A stretch of 64,000 nucleotides of DNA, from NCBI GenBank assembly GCA_965249175.1, contig OZ252227.1, forward strand, positions 5,146,001-5,210,000. Direction: 5' to 3'. A model generated the notes under the pieces. The model was not told the DNA's origin, searched no databases, and worked only from the letters and a program-made list of their open reading frames with translations. Source of the stretch: CAZYFH01 sp965249175. GTDB lineage: Bacteria > Acidobacteriota > Vicinamibacteria > Vicinamibacterales > UBA8438. The stretch's first letter is position 1. Each line of letters opens with the position of its first letter. The translations under genes were made by a program, and so were the position numbers. Shown here in pieces: positions 25,815 to 34,038 of the stretch.

Positions 25815-26147
25815 ATGCTGACCGCAATTGCGACCACGATCTTCGTTGTCGTCTGCATGCTGCTGCTGCTGGTGGTGTTGTTGCAGCAGGGCAAGGGCGG
25901 CGACATCGCGTCCGCGTTCGGCGGCGGCGGCGGGAGCCAGGCGGCGTTCGGCGCCCGCACGGGGGCGACTGTCCTGACCCGCGCAACGGCCGTGCTCGGC
26001 GCACTGTTCATGCTCGGCGCACTGGTCCTCGCCATCATGGGCCAGCAGGGTCCCAGCTCCGTCGTGAGCGGCATCGCGACCCCGGACGCGGCGCCCGTCG
26101 AGGCGGTGCCAGCCCCGACGGCGCCCGACGACGCGGAGCCGCAATAG
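25815..26147 (+). CDS. secG: Preprotein translocase subunit SecG
   Basis: The 110-residue protein has two hydrophobic helices separated by the SecG loop QQGKGGDIASAFGGGG, followed by RATAVLGALFMLGAL and a Pro/Ala/Asp-rich cytoplasmic tail. SecG assists SecYE during export. The tpiA-secG-tRNA-Leu order is common in several bacterial phyla. Confidence 0.92.
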   Translation: MLTAIATTIFVVVCMLLLLVVLLQQGKGGDIASAFGGGGGSQAAFGARTGATVLTRATAVLGALFMLGALVLAIMGQQGPSSVVSGIATPDAAPVEAVPAPTAPDDAEPQ

Positions 26148-26226
26148 GCCGCGCACCGGAACAACGAGCGGCGCTATCCTCGCGCCCCCGACGGGATCAC
26201 GAATCGAGGTCTCCCCCCGATCGATT

Positions 26227-26314
26227 GCGGAAGTGGCGGAACTGGCAGACGCACCAGCTTGAGGGGCTGGCGGGCCCTAGGCCCATGGGGGTTCAAATCC
26301 CCCCTTCCGCACCA
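26227..26314 (+). tRNA. tRNA-Leu (anticodon GAG), CCA encoded
   Basis: A complete class II tRNA. Acceptor GCGGAAG pairs with CTTCCGC. The anticodon stem CCAGC/GCTGG encloses loop TTGAGGG (anticodon GAG), a long variable arm follows, and the T loop contains GTTCAAATC. Discriminator A is followed by CCA at 26312-26314. Confidence 0.95.
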
Positions 26315-26485
26315 TTCTTCACTCACCCTGACGGCAATGCGAGCTTTGGCTGGCAGGTTCGAGTGAAGGCCGTCCGCCGAAGCTTCAGCGTAGGCGGACG
26401 TGTCGCCGACCTGTCTGCGGCAGTCGCTGAGGCCCAGATCGACGCTCGCCTGAGCTGGTATGATTCAGGCTCGGAGCGAGCGCAG

Positions 26486-26704
26486 TTGTCGAAAGACGAT
26501 CTCATCGACATCCAGGGCCTGGTCACCGCCGTGCACAGCGGCGGCCTATATCGGGTCGAATCCGACACCGGCCACGAGGTGCTCGCGCAGCTCAGCGGTC
26601 GGATGCGCCGATTCCGGATCAAGGTCGTCCCGGGCGACCGCGTGAAGGTCGGCGTGTCACCCTACGACCCGACCCGCGGCCTGATCACCTATCGCGAGCG
26701 CTAG
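26486..26704 (+). CDS. infA: Translation initiation factor IF-1
   Basis: The 72-residue OB-fold protein matches IF-1 over its whole length: IDIQGLVTAVHSGGLYRVES, then GHEVLAQLSGRMRRFRI and PGDRVKVGVSPYD, ending in RGLITYRER. Its start is TTG at 26486, supported by a GGAG element about 9 bases upstream and by the family length. The open frame extends further upstream, but only through the tRNA gene. IF-1 binds the 30S A site during initiation. The last 31 bases of the gene are repeated downstream. Confidence 0.88.
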   Translation: MSKDDLIDIQGLVTAVHSGGLYRVESDTGHEVLAQLSGRMRRFRIKVVPGDRVKVGVSPYDPTRGLITYRER

Positions 26705-26764
26705 CCGCGGCCTGATCACCTATCGCGAGCGCTAGCCGCGGCCTGATCACCTATCGCGAGCGCT
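26674..26764. repeat. Three tandem copies of the infA 3' end (31-bp period)
   Basis: A 31-bp unit starting CCGCGGCCTGATCACC occurs at 26674, 26705 and 26736. The third copy is complete except for its last two bases. The first copy encodes the last residues and stop of IF-1; the others follow directly and are noncoding. Confidence 0.95.
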
Positions 26765-26870
26765 TGCGCAGCGGCGCCCGGCTACGGCGCCCTCCAGCCT
26801 CCACCCAATCGCGTTCAACGTCAGCGCACCGGTTGACCCGCTGACCGCACAACATCAGGATGAGCCCACC

Positions 26871-28038
26871 TTGGCCGCGTCGAGCGAAGCCACAACCTCG
26901 CCTTGGGTGCGCGCCGCCTGGATCGTCGACGTTACCCTGCTCGCCGCCGCCTGCCTGACCGTCTGGCACGTCACGATTCTGTGCCTCTATCGCGACCGGC
27001 TCGGGCTGCTCGGGGGTGGCCTCTTCGGAATTCTGGCCTGTGTGCTCGCGGGCCGGGCGCTGGCGCGGCGCGTCGCGCCGCCCGCCCGGAGTGCCTTGAT
27101 GCTCCATGCGTCGCGCCTGGACGGCATCGGCATCACGTTCATCGCGTTCCTGCTCTTGCTGCTCGCGCTCTTTCACGTCGGCTTCGACGGCGTGGCGTCC
27201 GACGGGCGCTCGTACTTCGTGCAGGTCCGATCGCTGGTCATGGACGGGGATCTGGAGTTCACGAACGAGGCGGTGGCGTTCGGTTCACATGCGGCGCGGC
27301 AATACGCGTTCGGCGCGCCACTGCTCTGGAGCCCCTTCTTCCTTCTCGCGCACGTGTGGCTCATCGCGGCCAACTGCTGCGCTGGTTGGTCTCCTGCTCT
27401 TCGCACGGCGGCAGTGGCGGGTGGCCGTGGTGCTTGGCTCCGGCTTCGTTGGCCAGCTGTGGGTCAATGGGGCGGTCGAGATCTGGTGGGGCGGCGCGGG
27501 GTTCGGCGCGAGGCGCTTCGCGAGCTGCGCGCTCGTCTTCGCCATGGGACTCGCCGGTCTGCTCGCCACGCTCCAGCGGCGCCCCCTCGTGGCGCCGGTC
27601 ATGGCGCTGTTCGCACTCCTCGCGTTCAACACGGTGTTCATGGTCGGCTACCGGAGCGGTGCCGTGACACCAGTCGAAGGCGTGACGTTCATCCGGGTGG
27701 TCGAGGAGTTCTACGAGCGTCTCGGGAACCCCTTCTCTCTCCCGGCCAGCGCCTACGTGGCCTGGCGGTACGACGTCGGGTTGCCGGTCTATGACCGGAT
27801 CCGGGGGCGGACCTACGACACCCTGGCGATCGACGTCGGCGGGGCGGATGATGACCGATTCCTCGGGCACGGATGGTCGATCCGGGAGCAGCATCCCCGC
27901 TTCACGTTCTGCTGGGCCGACGCCGACACCTCGACCGTGTTGGTCCCACTGAAGACGAACGCGGATGACTACGTGTTGGATCTCGAGTGTGGGCCGTTTG
28001 CCGTGCGGGGATTCCCACCGCAAACGGTCGAGGTCTGA
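26871..28038 (+). pseudogene. Multi-pass membrane protein (GT-C-like), internally deleted
   Basis: The N-terminal part (frame of TTG 26871) has membrane helices and SDGRSYFVQVRSLVMDGDL followed by GAPLLWSPFFLLAHVW. From about 27375 a different frame carries GLLLFARRQWRVAV, WWGGAGFGARRF and a soluble C-terminus to 28038. In related membrane proteins these two blocks are separated by some 200 residues. The frame change therefore marks a deletion rather than a simple indel. Acidic first-loop residues suggest a lipid-linked sugar transferase ancestor, but function is probably lost. The stop at 28038 abuts the truncated REC domain of the opposite-strand kinase fragment. Confidence 0.55.
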
Positions 28039-28039
28039 C

Positions 28040-28578
28040 GTCGACATCGTCAGGCTGCGTTGAGCAGTAGGCCACAGCCGTCGCGCCGCTCGGCACCGTC
28101 ACGACGTATCCAAGACGTCGCAGCACAGCGGAGGCCGCCTGACGAACCGGTTCCTCGTCATCGACGACAAGGACCCGCCCAGAACCGGCGACGAGGCTGT
28201 CGGACGCGCAGGGGAGGGTGTGGACCTCGGCATGCTCGGCAGCGACGGGCAGATAGACGATGAATGTCGTGCCGCGCCCGTCCCGCGAGATGAGCTGGAC
28301 GAAGCCGCTGTGGTTTCTGACGATGCCGTAGACCATCGCCAGCCCCATGCCGCTACCTTTTCCGTCGCCCTTCGTGGTGAAGAAGGGCTCGAAGACACGG
28401 TCCTTGATGGACGTCGGGATCCCCGCCCCCGTATCGGCCATCGCGAGCCGTACATAAGAGCCTGGCTCAGCGTCCGCATCGAGCCGCGCTTCGGATTCGG
28501 TCAGCGTGACGACATCGGTCGTGAACCGCAACTCGCCACCGCCGGGCATCGCGTCACACGCGTTGACAGCCAGATTCA
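28040..28578 (-). pseudogene. Sensor kinase fragment C: HATPase and start of REC
   Basis: On the minus strand the fragment begins exactly at the ISL3 edge with the N-box LAVNACDAMPGGG. It continues through MADTGAGIPTSIKDRVFEPF (G1 box; F box), GDGKGSGMGLAMVYG (G2) and GRGTTFIVYLP, then a linker and receiver start GRVLVVDDEEPVRQA. It ends near 28040 inside the receiver, before the phospho-acceptor strand. It is the C-terminal part of a hybrid histidine kinase whose other pieces lie at 38.2-38.5 and 45.6-46.3 kb. Confidence 0.85.
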
Positions 28579-30027
28579 GGCTCTTCGTCGATTTGAGTAC
28601 AGCGATCTGAGGTGATACCCGGCCGCCTGCGCGGGCCGCAATTGAGGTGGGCGGCCTGCTCGACGGCCTGGACGAAAGAACGCGATCCCACTTGCACCGG
28701 ACCACCCGGTGTTGTTCTCTCTTGATGTGCAACCAAGAAGGGAGGACACGTGGGATCGCAACGGGATTGTACCTGGATCTTGGGCTTGTCGGGCTTCCGA
28801 GTGGTGCGCGTCGAACGGGAGGACGACGGGGTGGAGAGTCGCCTGCGGTTGCAGTTGGAGCGGCGCGGGATACGGCGCTATGTGTGCAACGGCTGTGGAC
28901 GCCGCACCGGCCGCGTGCGCGCCGCGCGCGAGCGGACGTGGGACGATCTGCCCTGGGCACGGCATCCGGTCACGTTGGTCTACCGGCAACGACGCGTGAT
29001 CTGTCGCCACTGCGGGGTGCGCACGGAGCGGATCGAATTTGCCACCCCGAAGGCCCGGGTCACGCGCCGCTTGCGCCAGCAGATCGGCCTGGATTGCCAG
29101 TCGATGCCGACCAGCCACGCCGCCGTGCGGCACCGCGTCAGCTGGGGCAAAGCCCGGCGCGCCGAGACGGCCTTCTTGACCGAGTGGGATCGCACCCGCC
29201 GGAAACGGCGACCGCGGCACATCGGCCTCGATGAGGTGCAGCGCGGGAAGGGCCAGCGCTTCTGGACTGTCCTGTCGGATGTGGTGCGCGGCGAGGTCAT
29301 GGGCTTGCGTCAGGATCGCACAACGACTACCGCCACGACCTTGCTCACGGAGGATCTCGACCCGCATCAGCGGGGCGCGATTCACGCGGTGTGTACCGAC
29401 ATGCACCGGCCCTATCTCAATGCGGTCACGCAGGTGCTGCCGCAGGCCGACGTGGTGTTCGACAAATTCCATGTCCTCCAGCATGCGAGCGCCGCGCTCG
29501 ACGAGGTCCGCCGCCAAGAGTTCTTCCGCGCCGGGGCCGTGATGCGTGCCCATGGGCGCGGGAAACGCTGGTTGCTGCTCCGGCGCTGGAAGACGGTCCG
29601 CGGCTCGAAGCGCCGGGAACTGCAGACGTTGTTTGCCGCGAATCGCCGGCTGTTCAAAGCCTGTCTCCTGCGCGAACAGCTCGACCGCCTGTGGACGTAT
29701 CGGACGCCGATGGGCGTGGGGCACTTCCTCATCGGCTGGGTGACCGCGTTGCGCTGGCAACGGCTCCCCGAGATGGAGCGCCTCGGCGCGTTCCTCGTTC
29801 GTCATCTCGAGGGCATCGCTGCCTACTGCTTCCACCCTGTTCGCTTCGGCGTGGTCGAATCGATCAACACGACCATCAAGGCGGTCCTCCGCCGCGCACG
29901 CGGTATGCAGAATGAACAACTGCTCTTGCTCAAACTGAAGTGGGCCACGGCTCATCCGATTCGATCGTCTCGCGACCTGGCGCGCTTCTTGAGCCTTCAA
30001 CCCTTGTACTCAAATCGGTGAAGAGCC
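28579..30027 (+). mobile_element. ISL3-family insertion sequence, copy 1
   Basis: A 1,449-bp element with terminal inverted repeats beginning GGCTCTTC at both ends; the inner part CGATTTGAGTACA is shared. It encodes one intact transposase. The left flank CAGATTCA (28571-28578) is the reverse complement, with one mismatch, of the flank TGAATTTG beside copy 2. This is evidence for a single ancestral target duplication now separated by rearrangement. Confidence 0.93.
28750..30021 (+). CDS. tnp: ISL3-family transposase (copy 1)
   Basis: The 423-residue transposase has an N-terminal zinc-binding region with two Cys pairs (CNGCGRR and CRHCGVR) and an HTH-like basic stretch. The DDE catalytic domain shows IGLDEVQRGKG, VCTDMHRPYLN and, near the C-terminus, GVVESINTTIKAVLRRARG with the Glu. 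The protein is identical over its full length to the copy encoded at 38480-39751, so at least one duplication is recent. It looks intact and could be active. Confidence 0.93.
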   Translation: MGSQRDCTWILGLSGFRVVRVEREDDGVESRLRLQLERRGIRRYVCNGCGRRTGRVRAARERTWDDLPWARHPVTLVYRQRRVICRHCGVRTERIEFATPKARVTRRLRQQIGLDCQSMPTSHAAVRHRVSWGKARRAETAFLTEWDRTRRKRRPRHIGLDEVQRGKGQRFWTVLSDVVRGEVMGLRQDRTTTTATTLLTEDLDPHQRGAIHAVCTDMHRPYLNAVTQVLPQADVVFDKFHVLQHASAALDEVRRQEFFRAGAVMRAHGRGKRWLLLRRWKTVRGSKRRELQTLFAANRRLFKACLLREQLDRLWTYRTPMGVGHFLIGWVTALRWQRLPEMERLGAFLVRHLEGIAAYCFHPVRFGVVESINTTIKAVLRRARGMQNEQLLLLKLKWATAHPIRSSRDLARFLSLQPLYSNR

Positions 30028-30139
30028 CAAATAAGGCAGTTAACGGGCCAGAGGCAGGTGTCGGGTTGGCGTATACCCCGGCGACCATCTGGCAGGCACT
30101 TGGGATTGCTTTTCGCTACATGGCTCGGCACCGTGCGCG

Positions 30140-32815
30140 CTACCGGCCCCAGCCGTAGTTGAGACGTGCGTAGTAGTAGGCGCCGTTGAAGCCCCACGGC
30201 GTGTACTCGCTGTATTTCTCGCCGACGGACCGCGCGCGCACACTCTCGTCCGGGAAGGTGTTGAACGCGTTCTGGCCGCCGACCGCCAGCGTCGTACCGC
30301 CGCCCAGCCCCATGCTCGCCTCGAGGTCGACAATCGGCTGGCCGGCGAAGAAGCCCTGCTCGATGCCGCCGGATGGCAAGTAGATCTGTGCAAATCCGCT
30401 GTCGTAGTCGTACCAGCCGCCGAAGTAATTCACCCGGGCGAGCAGGCTCACCCGCCCGACTTGCTGGGTCAGACCGATGTTCCAGCGGGTTCGCGGTAGC
30501 GCGTAGGCGAACTCGGCCAGGCGCCGGTCGTTGAGCAGCCCCTTGTCGTTGTCGGTCACCGCGGTGTCGGTGTAGTTGAAGACGGCTCTGATGATGGAGT
30601 TGCCGCGCAACGCGACCGGCGTGAAGGTCGACACCAGATCGATCCCCTGGGACGTGGTGGCAAACGCGTTGGTGAAGAACCGGAACCGCCGCAGATCGCG
30701 GGCGGCCGTCACGCCCTCCGCCAGCAGGGTGTCGATCTCCTCTGTCGTGAGGGTGAAGTCGCTCGTGATCCCGATCCGGTCGGACACGGTGATCCGGAAG
30801 TAATCGGCCGTGAAAGTGAACGGCCCGGTGTCGAAGACGACACCGGCGGTGTAGTTGATTGACGTTTCCGGCGCGAGCGGCACGCCGCCGCGGAGCGCCG
30901 CCACCGGCGAGATCGACGGGATGGTGCCGTTGTTCACGAGATCGCCGAGCGCCGGGTCGAAGATGGTCGAGATGTTGAACCCGTTCTGCTGGCCCGGCGT
31001 TGGGGCGCGGAACCCACTGCTCACGCTGGCGCGCACGAAGCCGACGCGGCCGGAGAGCTTGCTGTTCATCGTCGGGCCGAAATCGTCGAAGTGCTCGATC
31101 CGGACGGCCGATCCGAGCGTCCAGTCGTCCTCGGCGCCGGTCAGCTCGATGTCGCCGTAGACCGCGACGTTGCGCCGTCTCCAGGTGCCCGCAGCCATCG
31201 GCCCGTAGCCGAAGAATCCGTTGGAGCCGGCGGAGAATCCCTGTTCACGGCCATAGGGGCCGACCGTCCACGACGCGGGATCCCCTGCGCGGGTCTCGTA
31301 CTGCTCGTTCCGCCATTCCGCGCCGGCCGCGATGTTGATCATGTCGGTGGCGGCGTAGGACACGTCGGCGTGGAGCGCGACCTCCCGCTGCCGGTTGCTG
31401 CCGAGCTTGAACGAGGTGGGCGTGTCGGGGCCGAGCGAGGCGTTGACGGTGTCGGTGATGAAGAGGTCGGTTTCGTGGGCGCCGAGCGATCCGCTCACGT
31501 CCCAGGTGAAGCCGTCGGTGGCGAAGCCGCGGATGCCGCCGACGAACGACATGTCCTGCGCCTCGCCGCCAAAGCTCGGCGTGAAGCCGCCAGGAAACCG
31601 CTCCCGGAACGAGAAGCAGTTCGGGTCGTCGAACACCTGCTGCAGGGCGACCGGGTCGGCGACGTTGTCGGTGATGGCCACCGTTGGGCAATTCGCCGAC
31701 CCCATCTCGTTAGCTCGCAGCACGTCGCCGATCAGCAGCGTCTCGCCTCCGTCGCCGCTGAAGACGCCGCCCCGCGTATTCGGGTTGCGGAAGAAGAAGC
31801 CACCGGTCACCCGCTTGCTGGCGTAGTTGGTGTGGCTATAGACCTGCACCCCGGCCGCGAAGGTGTAGCCGAAGTTTCCGAAGAGCTTGAGGTCGTCGTC
31901 GATGTCCGGCGATCCCCAGATCTGCGGCGTATCGGACGCCACGTCGGTGTTCCCGGCCGCGATGAGGGCGATCGCGTCACTGCGGGGCGCGCTCCGATTT
32001 GTCGGGTTCGAGCCGCCGTACTCCAGGCTGAGGTTGGCAAAGCCAGTGGCACCCAGTGGCAGACCGACGTTGGCGGCAACGGTCATGGCCTCGCCGTCGC
32101 CGTCGCCGAAGATGCCGGTGTGGTACTCGATAGCCCCGCCGGAGACGGCGTCCTTGAGTTGGAAGTTCAGCACGCCGGCAATCGCGTCCGAGCCGTATTG
32201 CGCAGCCGCACCATCCCGCAACACCTCGACCTGCCGCAGGGCGATCGCCGGGATGGCCGAGATATCGGGTCCCTGCGATCCGAACGCCACGCCGTTGCCG
32301 CCGTGCCAATCGATGATCGACGAGCGGTGGCGGCGCTTGCCGTTGACCAGGACCAGCGTGTGGTCCGGGGCCAGGTTGCGCAGCATCGCCGGCCGAACGA
32401 CCGTAGAGGCGTCACTGATCGGCTGGGTGTTGACATTGAACGACGGCACCACCGTCCGGAGTTGGTCCTGGAGGTTGATGCTGCCCTGCCTGGTGAGGTC
32501 GGCGGGGGAGAGCACGTCAACCGGCACCGGCGATGTGGTCACCGTCCGCGGCTGCCCCCGGGAGCCGACAACCACTGTTTCCGTGGTGAACCCGGCGAGC
32601 AGGCGCTGCATCTCCTCGGGCGACAGGCCCAGCGCTTCAATCTCCGCCGGTGTCACCCCGAGCACCCGGCTGAGTTCCTCGATCTGCTCCTGTGGTTCGC
32701 CTTGCGCCGCGCCGCGCGCGTCGGCCCCGGCTGGCGCCCATGCTACCGCCAGGACGGCCAGCGACGCGACGACACGCGGCGACAGGCTAATGGCCTTCAG
32801 AAAGGTCGGCTTCAA
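30140..32815 (-). CDS. TonB-dependent outer-membrane receptor
   Basis: The 891-residue protein begins at TTG 32815, six bases after a strong GGAG in TAAAGGAGAA, and has a signal peptide with a hydrophobic core around VVASLAVLAVAW. A plug domain follows (TTETVVVGSRGQPRTVTT; RQVEVLRDGAAAQYGSDAIAG), then a long beta-barrel rich in alternating aromatic residues ending ARLNYGWGR. It would import a large substrate using TonB energy; the ligand cannot be inferred. It is isolated from any TonB/ExbBD or transporter partner and lies inside IS-bounded DNA as likely cargo. Confidence 0.88.
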   Translation of the reverse strand: MKPTFLKAISLSPRVVASLAVLAVAWAPAGADARGAAQGEPQEQIEELSRVLGVTPAEIEALGLSPEEMQRLLAGFTTETVVVGSRGQPRTVTTSPVPVDVLSPADLTRQGSINLQDQLRTVVPSFNVNTQPISDASTVVRPAMLRNLAPDHTLVLVNGKRRHRSSIIDWHGGNGVAFGSQGPDISAIPAIALRQVEVLRDGAAAQYGSDAIAGVLNFQLKDAVSGGAIEYHTGIFGDGDGEAMTVAANVGLPLGATGFANLSLEYGGSNPTNRSAPRSDAIALIAAGNTDVASDTPQIWGSPDIDDDLKLFGNFGYTFAAGVQVYSHTNYASKRVTGGFFFRNPNTRGGVFSGDGGETLLIGDVLRANEMGSANCPTVAITDNVADPVALQQVFDDPNCFSFRERFPGGFTPSFGGEAQDMSFVGGIRGFATDGFTWDVSGSLGAHETDLFITDTVNASLGPDTPTSFKLGSNRQREVALHADVSYAATDMINIAAGAEWRNEQYETRAGDPASWTVGPYGREQGFSAGSNGFFGYGPMAAGTWRRRNVAVYGDIELTGAEDDWTLGSAVRIEHFDDFGPTMNSKLSGRVGFVRASVSSGFRAPTPGQQNGFNISTIFDPALGDLVNNGTIPSISPVAALRGGVPLAPETSINYTAGVVFDTGPFTFTADYFRITVSDRIGITSDFTLTTEEIDTLLAEGVTAARDLRRFRFFTNAFATTSQGIDLVSTFTPVALRGNSIIRAVFNYTDTAVTDNDKGLLNDRRLAEFAYALPRTRWNIGLTQQVGRVSLLARVNYFGGWYDYDSGFAQIYLPSGGIEQGFFAGQPIVDLEASMGLGGGTTLAVGGQNAFNTFPDESVRARSVGEKYSEYTPWGFNGAYYYARLNYGWGR

Positions 32816-32899
32816 TGGATTCTCCTTTACTGTGAGTCCGGCTCGTGTGTGGCACGGGCCTGTTGCACGTTGAATCACACGCATCGCCGGGACCGCCGG

Positions 32900-33096
32900 C
32901 TCGTACCAGCGGAACTGCCCGCGCCAGGACCTGTGGAAGCTGCCGGAGCTGTGGACGCACAAACCAGCGCCCACAGCTCCTTGGAAAACCACAAAGCAGG
33001 TTTTCCACAAGCTACCACAGGTCTTCATTCTTTTAGGAAAACGCACCACGGAGACGAAAGCGTTAACCTGTCCACCAAACCGGGGCAGCCTCAGAC
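32900..33096 (+). repeat. Diverged right end of an IS3-like element
   Basis: This segment resembles, in the same orientation, the noncoding right end of the IS3 element at about 35785-35938. The shared parts are TGGAAGCTGCCGG, CTGTGGACGC and, near the end, GAAAGCG-TAACC-GTCCAC. It abuts the left end of the intact IS3. Their adjacent ends form an 18-bp near-perfect hairpin at 33070-33121. Confidence 0.65.
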
Positions 33097-33154
33097 TGGA
33101 GTTGCCCCGGTTTCGTGGACACCAGCCCCCAAGGTGGGGTAAGGAGGTGTCACG

Positions 33155-33469
33155 ATGCCACGTACACACCGACCGTATTCAGGAGAGTTCCGTCGACGGC
33201 TGGTCGACCTCGTTCGCGCGGGTCGGACGCCGGAATCGCTCGGCGAGGAGTTCGAGCCGTCTGCCCAGGCAATTCGCAACTGGGTGCGCCAAGCGGATCG
33301 CGATGCGGGGCGGCGCGCCGACGGTCTGACGACCGCCGACCGTGACGACCTGCGCCGCCTCCGGCGCGAGAACGCCCGGCTCCGCGAAGAGCGGGAGATC
33401 TTGAAAAAAGCCGCGGCCTGGTTCGCTCGGGAGACCGACGCGATCCCCTCCGGATCTTCAGATTCATGA
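33155..33469 (+). CDS. IS3 transposase OrfA
   Basis: The 104-residue DNA-binding subunit has an HTH (PYSGEFRRRLVDLVRAG; QAIRNWVRQA) followed by a leucine-zipper-like helix RRLRRENARLREEREILKKAA. This is typical of IS3 OrfA. A run of six A at 33404-33409 lies near its end, where IS3 elements use -1 slippage to make OrfAB. The orfB ATG also overlaps its stop by 4 bp. Confidence 0.92.
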   Translation: MPRTHRPYSGEFRRRLVDLVRAGRTPESLGEEFEPSAQAIRNWVRQADRDAGRRADGLTTADRDDLRRLRRENARLREEREILKKAAAWFARETDAIPSGSSDS

Positions 33470-34038
33470 AGGCGCACCGGGCCGCCCATGCGATCGCCAC
33501 CCTGTGCCGTATGCTGGCGGTCTCCCCCAGCGGGTACTACGCGTGGCACCGACGTCCCGCGAGTCAGCGGGCGCGCGAGGACGCCGCGCTGACGGCGGAG
33601 ATTGAGGCGATTCACAGCCACTCGCGCGGGACCTACGGAGCCCCGCGGATCCATGCCGAGCTGGTCGCGCGGGGCCGGCGGGTGAGTCGCAAGCGCGTCG
33701 CGCGCCTGATGCGCGCCGCCCAGGTGCGGGGCGTCAGCCGCCGCAAGTTCGTCGTGACGACCACGCGTGCGGCCGACGCCCGGCCGGCGCCCGATCTGGT
33801 GCGCCGAGCCTTCACGGCGACGGACCCGAATCAGCTCTGGGTGGCCGACATCACCTACATCCCCACGGGGCGCGGGTTTCTCTACCTGGCGGTGGTGCTC
33901 GACGTCTGGAGTCGCCGCATCGTCGGCTGGGCGATGGCGACCCATCTGCGCACGGCCCTCGTGCTGGCCGCCTTGGACATGGCCGTCGAGCAGCGGCAAC
34001 CCCAGGCGGTCGTTCATCATTCGGATCAGGGCTGTCAG

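Noticed and set aside
23931..26156. 741-codon minus-strand frame across pgk, tpiA and secG
   Set aside because: Spans three certain genes on the other strand and has the composition of an antisense frame.
26225..26485. Extension of infA through the tRNA-Leu gene
   Set aside because: The frame passes through a complete tRNA, and IF-1 homology starts at the TTG at 26486.
26674..26764. Possible CRISPR array
   Set aside because: The 31-bp copies are directly tandem without spacers and derive from the infA 3' end.
27360..27400. Programmed frameshift in the membrane protein gene
   Set aside because: No slippery sequence was found, and the joined halves lack a middle part, so deletion fits better.
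28576..30000. 474-codon frame antisense to the ISL3 transposase, repeated in copy 2
   Set aside because: It is present twice only because the IS is present twice. The DDE transposase on the other strand explains the DNA.
31091..33142. 683-codon plus-strand frame opposite the TonB receptor
   Set aside because: No motif; it mirrors the receptor gene, which has a clear signal peptide, plug and barrel.
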